Assembly (NCBI GenBank): GCA_964392465.1
Contig: CAYMPC010000025.1
Location: forward strand, 1-15,538
Source: JAAXVZ01 sp964392465
GTDB taxonomy: Archaea; Nanobdellota; Nanobdellia; Woesearchaeales; GW2011-AR15
Reading direction: 5' to 3'
Length of the DNA: 15,538 nucleotides
Shown here piece after piece: positions 7,644-13,201 of this stretch. Position 1 is the stretch's first letter. Each line of letters starts with the position of its first letter. The position numbers and the translations under genes were made by a program. Below the pieces are notes generated by a model. The model was not told where the DNA came from. It saw only the letters and a program-made list of their open reading frames with translations, and did not search any database.

Positions 7644-8350
7644 TCTAATTCAACCTCGAATTTTTTCTTTAAAGCATCTCTTTGAATCTCTATAATCTTA
7701 GGAAGTGCTTTTTTTCCTAATTCAAGAGCTTTCATGAGATTATCTTTTGAAATTTTTCCATCCATCTGTAATAATGTAAATTTTTCAGTGTTTGGAATTA
7801 TTGCTATTGGGATATCTGCAACATCCCCTTCTTCATGCGCTTCTTCTTCATAATCAAGATCTAACACAATCTGTCCATCTACTATTCCGACAGAGACTGC
7901 TGCAACAAGATCCTTCATTATAATTCCTGCATCTGCCAATGCCATTGAGGCTGCACATATTCCTGCACATCTTGAGCCTGCATCTGTTTGTGATAACTCT
8001 ACGAATACATCAACAACTGAATTTGGAAAATCTTCAAGATTAACAACAGGACTTAAAGAATTTTCAGTAACATATGAAATTTCCCTGCTTCTCCTGCTTG
8101 GGCCAGGTCTTACCCTTTCTCCGCTTCCTGAAAAAGGCATCATATTATAATTGCATCTCAACAATCCTTTTTCTGGGTTCTGAAGAAATTTTGGAAATAG
8201 ATCTCTTGGTCCATAAACTGCAGCATATGCTATTGTTTTTCCTATTCTGAAATATGCTGAGCCGTCTGCATTTTTTATTACACCTACTTTTGCTTCTATC
8301 GGCCTTAATTCATCGAATTTTCTGCCGTCTGCTCTTTTTTTATAACTCAT
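7640..8350 (-). CDS. rrp41: Exosome catalytic subunit Rrp41
   Basis: Rrp41 is the active 3'-5' phosphorolytic subunit of the archaeal exosome, also able to add A-rich tails in known archaeal complexes. The 236-residue protein begins SYKKRADGRKFDELRP. The RPGPSRRSREIS segment (~81-92) holds the phosphate/RNA-binding arginines. QTDAGSRCAGICAASMAL is the central RNase PH block, and DVADIPIA contains the Asp (~179) expected at the catalytic position. The acidic EEEAHEEGD before it is slightly unlike the usual form. The ATG at 8350 has GGTGAT (8360-8355) four nt upstream; a GTG at 8359 within that site is rejected as start. It overlaps the end of rrp4 by 11 nt and rrp42 by 4 nt. Confidence 0.97.
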   Translation of the reverse strand: MSYKKRADGRKFDELRPIEAKVGVIKNADGSAYFRIGKTIAYAAVYGPRDLFPKFLQNPEKGLLRCNYNMMPFSGSGERVRPGPSRRSREISYVTENSLSPVVNLEDFPNSVVDVFVELSQTDAGSRCAGICAASMALADAGIIMKDLVAAVSVGIVDGQIVLDLDYEEEAHEEGDVADIPIAIIPNTEKFTLLQMDGKISKDNLMKALELGKKALPKIIEIQRDALKKKFEVELE

Positions 8351-9092
8351 CGTGATCACCTTGCTGATTTTCTGTTATTTGGGGTATTTCAACTGTTTTT
8401 CCCTTGCTTTCCAGGAAAGCTTTTATCCTATCTGTCAAACCAGAAATATGACTCTCATGCTCTATTTTATTAATTGTCTCAACTGTCAGTATTTCATCTT
8501 CTGGATTTAATCCTTTTATCCAGACAATTCCATTCTGTCCCACTATAATATTGCAGTTGTTTGCTTTTTTAATCATGCTAACCATAGAACCTTGTTTTCC
8601 AATTATTCTTGGAACTTTTGAAGGAGCAACTATCATTATCCTTCCTGTGTCCAATTTTCTTAATCCGGGTCCCTTCATTGTCAAATCTATAAGATTCTGG
8701 CTCGTAACATTTATGATTTTTGTAACAAGATAATCTCCAATATCAAAATACCTTGTCAAGTCGGCTCCTCTTCTAATAAAATCAGATGTTCCGTCCTTCA
8801 TTGAAAGCATTGCAGAATATGCTGAATTTGTTTCGACACTCCATCCTGAGAAATTCACATCTCTTACTCTTCCTATTATAACATCTCCTCTTCTAGGGAG
8901 ATATTTTCCAGATAAAGGTATCACTTTAAGCACTTTACCTTCTATCTTCACTAATCCTAATCTTGAGGCAATTATATTTTTGCCTTCTCTGTACATTCCT
9001 TGTCCGGGCAGATATTCCATTCCTTCTGCAAGGATTTCTCCTGGACATACAATGTCTTTATCACTAACTTTAAGACTTGTTTTTTCTTCCAT
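8340..9092 (-). CDS. rrp4: Exosome RNA-binding cap subunit Rrp4
   Basis: Rrp4 forms the trimeric RNA-binding cap on the exosome ring and feeds substrate to the Rrp41 sites. The 250 residues show the three expected domains: an N-terminal barrel (CPGEILAEGMEYLPGQG, 16-32), an S1 domain (about 66-140, GDVIIGRVRDVNFSGWSVE) and a KH domain (about 150-215) with the GKQG loop at 165-168. The C-terminal tail is short and polar. The ATG at 9092 has GGTGA (9103-9099) 6 nt upstream. The last 11 nt overlap rrp41, so the rrp41 Shine-Dalgarno and start lie within rrp4 coding sequence. Confidence 0.96.
   Translation of the reverse strand: MEEKTSLKVSDKDIVCPGEILAEGMEYLPGQGMYREGKNIIASRLGLVKIEGKVLKVIPLSGKYLPRRGDVIIGRVRDVNFSGWSVETNSAYSAMLSMKDGTSDFIRRGADLTRYFDIGDYLVTKIINVTSQNLIDLTMKGPGLRKLDTGRIMIVAPSKVPRIIGKQGSMVSMIKKANNCNIIVGQNGIVWIKGLNPEDEILTVETINKIEHESHISGLTDRIKAFLESKGKTVEIPQITENQQGDHDEL
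8355..8360 (-). promoter_or_regulatory. rrp41 Shine-Dalgarno inside rrp4
   Basis: GGTGAT lies 4 nt before the rrp41 ATG, within the final codons of rrp4. It selects the ATG at 8350 over the GTG at 8359. Confidence 0.6.
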
Positions 9093-9098
9093 TAATTT

Positions 9099-9103
9099 TC
9101 ACC
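9099..9103 (-). promoter_or_regulatory. rrp4 Shine-Dalgarno
   Basis: GGTGA, 6 nt before the rrp4 ATG at 9092, in the 32-nt spacer after the SBDS gene. Confidence 0.6.
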
Positions 9104-9110
9104 TTTAATA

Positions 9111-9130
9111 TGATTTATTTTGATTTATTT
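9111..9130. repeat. Tandem duplication of a 10-bp unit
   Basis: TGATTTATTT occurs twice in exact tandem on the plus strand. The second copy contains the SBDS stop codon (9127-9125 on the minus strand); the first lies in the spacer before rrp4. It may be slippage in AT-rich sequence with no function. Confidence 0.8.
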
Positions 9131-9847
9131 TTCTCGTATTACTTCAGATTCTATACTCCCATGAGTCAGTTTGTTTAAGGCATCAAAGAAGTCATTCTGC
9201 AGTCCTGCTGGAATCTCAACAGTGCAAACCCAAGAACCATCAGATTGCCAATTGTCAATTAATATTTTACCAAACCTCTCGACAATTGAATATGCTTTAG
9301 CTCCATACGGATTTGGAATCTTAACTCTTAATTCCTTTATTGCCAGTTTTATGGGCAATATCGGTTTTAAAGCTGAGACTATTAAATTGACTTGATCTTC
9401 TGGATCTTTAAAATCATCAATCTTTATTTTCGCCTCTTCAAATGCATTTTCAATTCTCATCCTTGGATGAGGCAATCCTGTTCTAGGATCAATTGCATTT
9501 CTAATTATGATATCTAGTATTCTGTTTTTCTTCTCTTTTCTTTTTTGATCCCTATAATCTTGAGTAAATTGAATTTCTCCCTCTCCCAAAATTATTTTTG
9601 CAACTATCAATGGATCTACAGTATTAAAAAAAGAGTTCATATGTTCATGAGAAGCCTCTAATCCTTTTTTTGCATCAGAAAATATTTTTTCATAAAGAAT
9701 AATTTCTCTGACATCCATGGTTGTGTTTTTCTTATATTCAATCACTTTATCAGGATTTATTATAACTTCAAATACTTCTCCGCCTTTTTTTAATCTTGCA
9801 AGATTAAGAGAAACTTTTTCCTGGTCAAATGACTTGAAATTTTTCAT
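9125..9847 (-). CDS. SBDS/Sdo1 ribosome maturation factor
   Basis: The SBDS family in eukaryotes works with the EF-2-like GTPase to release the anti-association factor from the large ribosomal subunit; the archaeal orthologue is thought to have a related role. The 240 residues show the three-domain family plan: an N-terminal FYSH domain (VSLNLARLKKGGEVFEVIINPDKV, then VREIILYEKIFSDAKKG), a central helical domain (DPLIVAKIILGEGEIQFT, RKEKKNRILDII, AIDPRTGLPHPRMRIENAF) and a C-terminal ferredoxin-like domain (PILPIKLAIKELRVKIP, GSWVCTVEIPAGLQNDFFDAL). The start is only 2 nt after the psmA stop. No good Shine-Dalgarno is evident, so re-initiation after psmA is likely. Confidence 0.95.
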   Translation of the reverse strand: MKNFKSFDQEKVSLNLARLKKGGEVFEVIINPDKVIEYKKNTTMDVREIILYEKIFSDAKKGLEASHEHMNSFFNTVDPLIVAKIILGEGEIQFTQDYRDQKRKEKKNRILDIIIRNAIDPRTGLPHPRMRIENAFEEAKIKIDDFKDPEDQVNLIVSALKPILPIKLAIKELRVKIPNPYGAKAYSIVERFGKILIDNWQSDGSWVCTVEIPAGLQNDFFDALNKLTHGSIESEVIREK

Positions 9848-9849
9848 TT

Positions 9850-10575
9850 TTATTTTTTGCCTTTTGAATACGCAATTATTTCTTCCTTGGACAGTCTCTT
9901 GAACTTTTTATCTTTTACTGTAACCATTACTGCATCAATCCTTTCTGGGTCATAATTTTTGTCAAGAGTCTTTTTCAATGCATTTATTGCTAATTTCAAC
10001 CCTTCTTCCACTGTTATGTTATCAGTATATTCTTTGTATAATATCTCTTCAATTTCCGGTTCTGCTTCTCCTATTACTGTTGCTTTATATTGGAAGTAAA
10101 TTCCTGTTGGGTCTGTCTCAAATAGTTTTGGTGTGCCATTATCAACTCCTGCTATAAGGATAGAAACACCAAAAGGCCTATAACCTCCTGATTGCGTTGT
10201 TATCTGCTTTAAATTACATATATCTTTTACTATTGAGATAATATCAATTGAAGAATCATAGGTTACTCTGTGTTGCTGCGCTAATACTTGCGCTCTTTCT
10301 ATTAAAACACGGGCATCGCTTATTATCCCTGATGCTGTTGCTCCTATATGATCATCAATCTGCCAGATTTTTTCGACTGAATCTGAAACAACTAATTTAT
10401 CTACTAATCTTTTGTCAGTTACAAGGATTACTCCATCTTTACAGGAAATACCTATTGCTGTGCTTCCTTGTCTTACTGTTTTTTTAGCATATTCAACCTG
10501 AAGCAATCTTCCGTCAGGAGAAAACATTGTTATGGCTCTATCATAGCCCATCATTTGGTGTTGTAATGGTTGCAT
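9850..10575 (-). CDS. psmA: Proteasome alpha subunit
   Basis: Alpha subunits form the outer gating rings of the 20S proteasome. The 241-residue protein has the alpha-type N-terminal signature MMGYDRAITMFSPDGRLLQVEYA at about 8-30, which holds the gate residues and the H0 helix. It continues with GSTAIGISCKDGVILVTDKR, GIISDARVLIERAQV, GGYRPFGVSILIAGVD and DPTGIYFQYKATVIGE. It lacks the catalytic N-terminal Thr of beta subunits, as expected. GGAGGG (10590-10585) lies about 9 nt before the ATG. It follows rnp2 by 28 nt and precedes the SBDS gene by 2 nt. No beta-subunit gene is in the window. Confidence 0.96.
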   Translation of the reverse strand: MQPLQHQMMGYDRAITMFSPDGRLLQVEYAKKTVRQGSTAIGISCKDGVILVTDKRLVDKLVVSDSVEKIWQIDDHIGATASGIISDARVLIERAQVLAQQHRVTYDSSIDIISIVKDICNLKQITTQSGGYRPFGVSILIAGVDNGTPKLFETDPTGIYFQYKATVIGEAEPEIEEILYKEYTDNITVEEGLKLAINALKKTLDKNYDPERIDAVMVTVKDKKFKRLSKEEIIAYSKGKK

Positions 10576-10603
10576 ATTCTCATACCCTCCTTATTAACTC
10601 GAA

Positions 10604-10951
10604 TTATAAACTCATATATCTAGTTTTGGTTTTTTTTAATATACCAGAGACACCTACAGTATGAATATTAACCTTTATATTATCTATTTCCTTAATCATA
10701 CTAAATGATGTCCTTAATTCATCTACATATTTATGGTTTATTTTTAATATACCTCTTTTCAGTTTTTCATTATATATCTTCATATCTTTTATTCCTGCTT
10801 CTGCAAGGCCGAAAATCCCAAAACACTCTTTATATGAAGTTAGGATAGCTTCTATGACTTTATTTTGTGTTATATCTTTTTCTGATATGACCTCATAGAC
10901 AACATATCTTTTTTTTGTTCTTAATGTCGGTAAGAGTGGTTTTCCTTTCAT
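10604..10951 (-). CDS. rnp2: RNase P protein component 2 (Pop5)
   Basis: Pop5/Rnp2 pairs with Rpp30 to stabilise the catalytic RNA of archaeal RNase P, which cuts the 5' leader from pre-tRNAs. The 115 residues match the small Pop5 fold: LRTKKRYVVYEVISE at the N-terminus, VIEAILTSYKECFGIFGLAEAGIKDMKIY in the middle, then RGILKINHKYVDELRTSFSMI and a final HTVGVSGILKKTKTRYM. This is the first gene of the operon. The Rpp30 partner is not adjacent. A TATA box at 11020-11029 would give a leader of about 45 nt; a weaker one (~10972-10984) would give an almost leaderless message. The start has no convincing Shine-Dalgarno. Confidence 0.92.
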   Translation of the reverse strand: MKGKPLLPTLRTKKRYVVYEVISEKDITQNKVIEAILTSYKECFGIFGLAEAGIKDMKIYNEKLKRGILKINHKYVDELRTSFSMIKEIDNIKVNIHTVGVSGILKKTKTRYMSL

Positions 10952-11019
10952 GGATTGTCCGCCACTTGAGAAAAATAAAGTATGGTTTTTCTCTTTCTAA
11001 GACTAAAGAATAGACAGAT

Positions 11020-11029
11020 GTTTATAAAG
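11020..11029 (-). promoter_or_regulatory. Putative TATA promoter of exosome operon
   Basis: CTTTATAAAC on the minus strand is a strong TATA match. Transcription would begin near 10996, upstream of rnp2, and could read through the whole rnp2-to-rpo6 cluster. Confidence 0.5.
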
Positions 11030-11081
11030 GTTGCTGAAAGATAAGAAAGAAAAAATATGAGCAAAATATTATTTTTTTAGA

Positions 11082-11117
11082 ACTATTTAAAAAATAACTT
11101 TTTAATCACTAAATAGT
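11082..11117. repeat. 8-bp inverted repeat, 20-nt loop
   Basis: ACTATTTA (11082-11089) is exactly repeated in inverse as TAAATAGT (11110-11117). It may be a protein-binding dyad or chance in AT-rich DNA. Confidence 0.5.
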
Positions 11118-11200
11118 AATAATAAGATAGATAAGAATTACATCTTCAATTGTTTTTTCTAACCTAGATTCCGGCATCTATTTCCTGTTCATAGAAACTA

Positions 11201-11210
11201 GTATAAATAA
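11201..11210 (+). promoter_or_regulatory. TATA-like element before gap
   Basis: GTATAAATAA would place transcription start near 11230, just before the gap. It could drive the partial plus-strand gene at 11251. Confidence 0.35.
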
Positions 11211-11240
11211 TTTGTTAATTATCATAGATTTTAGAAAAGC

Positions 11241-11250
11241 NNNNNNNNNN
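11241..11250. other. Assembly gap (10 N)
   Basis: Ten N bases, probably a placeholder of unknown true length. It hides the start of the plus-strand gene on its right side. Confidence 0.95.
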
Positions 11251-11548
11251 CAAAATTTCAGATGATCATATTAAAATTACTAAAACATATTTAGAAAAGA
11301 GATTAAATGAATTAGATCTAACAATACTTTCTAGTGGAGGTGTTGTTCCTCTAGATAAGCATCCTAATTATAAAGAATGGCCAACGTTTTCTGGAAATTT
11401 TCTCCCTCCCGGTTGTTTTCAACCTGCAGCTACTATTGCATATAATCCTTCTACTGGAGATGTTTTTGATATATTTCCTTATGCTGGAAGAAGTGAAATA
11501 CTGGAAACAGCTTATAATCAAATAGAAAAAATTCTTTCTAAAGGATAA
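11251..11548 (+). CDS. Unrecognised protein, C-terminal fragment
   Basis: Directly after the gap one plus-strand frame (first full codon at 11252) stays open for 98 codons to a TAA at 11546-11548. The composition looks coding and unlike the shadow frame on the other strand: KTYLEKRLNELDLTILSSGG, then GNFLPPGCFQPAATIAYNPS, DVFDIFPYAGR, and an amphipathic C-terminal helix ETAYNQIEKILSKG. The 5' end is lost in the gap, and a TATA-like element at 11201-11210 could be its promoter if the gap is short. There is no membrane helix or recognised motif. It converges on the tRNA-Leu gene, leaving 8 nt between the stop codon and the tRNA 3' end. Function is unknown. Confidence 0.65.
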
Positions 11549-11602
11549 AATAGAAATGCGGATGACAGGGTTCGAACCTGCGCAGGCACTAAGCCAGTAG
11601 GT

Positions 11603-11639
11603 ATCTTTCGTTTTAGATCTCCATTGACCTGTCAAACGA
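11603..11639 (-). other. tRNA intron 2, canonical 37/38 site
   Basis: This 37-nt intron fits the bulge-helix-bulge geometry cut by archaeal splicing endonuclease. 5' side: CTTA, bulge GG|T, then CGTTT. 3' side: AAACG, then AAAG, bulge AT|A, then the anticodon stem CCTAC. The inner helix CGTTT/AAACG is perfect (5 bp). The central helix CTTA/AAAG has three pairs and one A-A mismatch, so the motif is slightly relaxed. Confidence 0.8.
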
Positions 11640-11646
11640 CCTAAGC

Positions 11647-11673
11647 TTGGGCGAATAATTCAGAATTAATTCT
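11647..11673 (-). other. tRNA intron 1, noncanonical 30/31 site
   Basis: This 27-nt intron lies inside the anticodon stem. The central helix is GGGT (tRNA 25-28) with GCCC (three G-C and one G-T pair). Bulges are AG|A and AA|G, and the inner helix GAAT/ATTC has 4 bp. The outer helix is weak, as in relaxed HBh' motifs. The cut is unambiguous because shifting it by one base breaks the mature stem. The stop codon of the endonuclease reading frame (11668-11666) lies inside it. Confidence 0.75.
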
Positions 11674-12355
11674 CTACCCCGTTTGACCGCTCCGGCACAT
11701 CCGCATTTAGCAAATTTAATATTCTATTAAACTTGCATTTATTTCGAAGCGGGAGTTCATATAAAAACATTTTGGTAGATAAGCTACTTATTTTTATTCC
11801 ATAATAATAAGATTGATATTTTTTGTTTAACCATCTTTCATTATAATGTGTTATTCTTAATTCTTTAAGCAAAAAACTTGTGTCTAACTGAAATTTTTCA
11901 CTTTTCATTGTAAATCCGATTCTTTTTCCACGTTTTCCACCGTCTGTATCAAATAGACCCGCAATAAAATTCTTTTTTATAGAAAAATTACCTGATAATA
12001 TCGCTTTTGGAATAAATAATTTTCCTGTTTTTGATCCAGAAGGAATTCCTATTATTTCAGTTAAATATTGATAAAAATCTCTATTTCTAAATCTAAAAAC
12101 CCAACTTTGTTCTTTTCCTTCTCTCTTTTTTAAAGCACGAGTTGTAGATTCCGTTTCAATAAACTCTTTAACTAAAAATTCAATTTCTTTTAAATAATCA
12201 TAATTTATTAATTCAATATTGATTTGATAATCTTTTGATAAATCTGTTTTAGATTTAGTGCTATTTGATATATGTCCATCTCCTATTATCACTCCTATTA
12301 AGTATGCCATTTTTTCATTAAGAATTAGTTTTTTGTTAAAATTTTTTGATTTCAT
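11666..12355 (-). CDS. LAGLIDADG homing endonuclease
   Basis: LAGLIDADG enzymes cut long DNA sites and spread introns or inteins. The 229-residue protein has both expected motifs: AYLIGVIIGDG (17-27) and FIAGLFDTDGG (130-140), each ending with the acidic metal-binding residue. It therefore looks like a monomeric two-domain enzyme. Residues 1-15 are Lys/Asn-rich, and an internal Met at 16 is an alternative start. The last 12 residues (218-229, ADVPERSNGVEN) are encoded by tRNA-Leu: codon 218 starts exactly at tRNA base 1, and the TAA (11668-11666) lies in tRNA intron 1. The gene lies upstream of the tRNA, not within an intron. There is no Shine-Dalgarno; a TATA-like TTTATTAAG near 12390-12382 suggests a leaderless message. 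RNase P cleavage of a joint transcript would remove the stop codon. Confidence 0.88.
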   Translation of the reverse strand: MKSKNFNKKLILNEKMAYLIGVIIGDGHISNSTKSKTDLSKDYQINIELINYDYLKEIEFLVKEFIETESTTRALKKREGKEQSWVFRFRNRDFYQYLTEIIGIPSGSKTGKLFIPKAILSGNFSIKKNFIAGLFDTDGGKRGKRIGFTMKSEKFQLDTSFLLKELRITHYNERWLNKKYQSYYYGIKISSLSTKMFLYELPLRNKCKFNRILNLLNADVPERSNGVEN

Positions 12356-12526
12356 ATTATATTACTAATAAAATAGGTAACTTAATAAATTTTATGATAA
12401 TATTAAGCTAAAATTATAATTTGATATTATTTAATTGCCAAAAAAATCAAAAAATAAATATGTTCTAAAATAAACATACTCTAAAAAAACAAACTTTAAA
12501 TAATCCTGTATTCTATTTTTGAGATA
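12356..12526. other. Divergent AT-rich promoter region
   Basis: This spacer separates the endonuclease (-) from the PIG-L gene (+). It holds a 7-bp inverted repeat (CTTAATA ... TATTAAG, about 12380-12410) and two imperfect direct copies of about 16 nt starting TCTAAAA (near 12464-12496). Neither has a known function. Confidence 0.4.
12493..12503 (+). promoter_or_regulatory. TATA promoter, leaderless PIG-L transcript
   Basis: ACTTTAAATAA is centred about 28 nt before the ATG at 12527, which has no Shine-Dalgarno. This spacing predicts a leaderless mRNA for the two-gene operon. Confidence 0.5.
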
Positions 12527-13201
12527 ATGAAAAAGAAAGAAGAAATTAAAGAAAGTCCTGAAAGTATTTTGTTCTTGTGCGCGCATAATGATGATCAGAT
12601 TGTTGGAGCTGGCGGCACTGTTGCAAAGTATGCAAAGGAAGGAAAGAAGATAGTTACAGTTATCTTTTCATTTGGAGAATCCTCACTACCTCTAATTAAA
12701 GAGAAAGAAAGCAAAAGAACTAGAGTCCTTGAATCAAAAAAAGCAGCTAAATTATTAGGAGAATCTGAAATATATTATCTTGGCTTGAAAGAGGGTAATT
12801 TCAAAAGGGAAATTGAAGATAAAGAGATTTATGAAAAGATCAAGATAATTATGAAAAGAATAAAACCAGCTAAAATATTTACTCATTCTATAGATGATCC
12901 TCATCCTGACCACAAAGAGATGTATGATTTTACAATAAATCTTCTTGAAATGATGGATTATAAGTGTGAGCTGTACTCATTTAATGTTTGGAATTTATTT
13001 ATTAATTTCAGAAAAAGGGATATGCCAAAGCTTGTTGTTGATATTACAGAAACTTTTAAACAAAAGATTGAAGCTTTCAAAATACACAAAAGCCAAGGGA
13101 TGGCAAAACTTTCTCTTACATGGAATATATATCTCCAGGCAATAATGAACGGATTTAATAATCATGTTAAGTATGCTGAGGTTTTTTACAAGATAAAATG
13201 A
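12527..13201 (+). CDS. PIG-L/LmbE-family N-deacetylase
   Basis: This family removes acetyl groups from N-acetylglucosamine-type sugars with a zinc-bound water (PIG-L in GPI anchors, MshB and BshB in thiol synthesis). The 224 residues show the zinc motif AHNDDQ at 19-24, where His20 and Asp23 are expected ligands and Asp22 the general base. The second motif HPDH is at 126-129, with His129 as third ligand. The standard motif is AHPDDE; here Pro is Asn and the last Glu is Gln, which departs from the consensus while keeping the His and both Asp. The ATGA overlap with the next gene (13198-13201) shows a coupled pair with a GT4 glycosyltransferase. This matches the architecture of transfer-then-deacetylate pathways such as BshA/BshB. 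The real acceptor is unknown. Confidence 0.9.
   Translation: MKKKEEIKESPESILFLCAHNDDQIVGAGGTVAKYAKEGKKIVTVIFSFGESSLPLIKEKESKRTRVLESKKAAKLLGESEIYYLGLKEGNFKREIEDKEIYEKIKIIMKRIKPAKIFTHSIDDPHPDHKEMYDFTINLLEMMDYKCELYSFNVWNLFINFRKRDMPKLVVDITETFKQKIEAFKIHKSQGMAKLSLTWNIYLQAIMNGFNNHVKYAEVFYKIK

Larger units (their letters stand above)
10952..11240. other. Spacer without recognisable gene
   Basis: About 290 nt between rnp2 and the assembly gap. It is very AT-rich. I see no reading frame longer than about 22 codons that looks coding, and no tRNA or C/D-box RNA. It holds the putative rnp2 promoter (11020-11029), an 8-bp inverted repeat (11082-11117) and a TATA-like element facing the gap (11201-11210). 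Confidence 0.6.
11557..11704 (-). tRNA. tRNA-Leu(UAG) with two introns
   Basis: Acceptor stem GCGGATG (11704-11698) pairs with CATCCGC (11564-11558), discriminator A at 11557, no encoded CCA. D arm CCG/CGG contains GG and AAA; T arm is GCAGG-TTCGAAC-CCTGT (11581-11565); the long variable arm GGC-TTAGT-GCC marks a class II tRNA, and A73 favours Leu over Ser. The unspliced anticodon region makes no sense. Removing 11673-11647 (after position 30) and 11639-11603 (after position 37) yields stem GTAGG/CCTAC, all five pairs, and loop CTTAGGA, anticodon UAG. The mature length is 84 nt. Exons: 11704-11674, 11646-11640, 11602-11557. The exon assignment is inferred from folding, but every position fits. 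A TATA-like TTTAATAG at ~11731-11724 could be its own promoter. Confidence 0.9.

Noticed and set aside
10952..11240. C/D-box or other small RNA in the spacer
   Set aside because: No paired C (RTGATGA) and D (CTGA) boxes at proper spacing, and no stable GC-containing hairpin.
11351..11635. Minus-strand open frame of 94 codons across the tRNA and the partial gene
   Set aside because: Its N-terminal third is translated tRNA exon and intron sequence, and the rest is the reverse of a better plus-strand coding frame.
11557..11704. Group I intron in the tRNA-Leu anticodon, as in bacteria and plastids
   Set aside because: The intervening sequences are only 27 and 37 nt, there is no group I core, and the junctions fit bulge-helix-bulge geometry instead.
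11557..11704. Split or permuted tRNA
   Set aside because: All parts lie in normal order on one strand within 148 nt, and a two-intron model explains everything.
11557..11704. tRNA-Pro(AGG) or tRNA-Leu(UAA) readings from other loops in the precursor
   Set aside because: CAAGC-TTAGGTC-GTTTG folds but would leave no continuity with the arms. The TTAA reading gives an unpaired stem. Neither restores the 27-43 stem.
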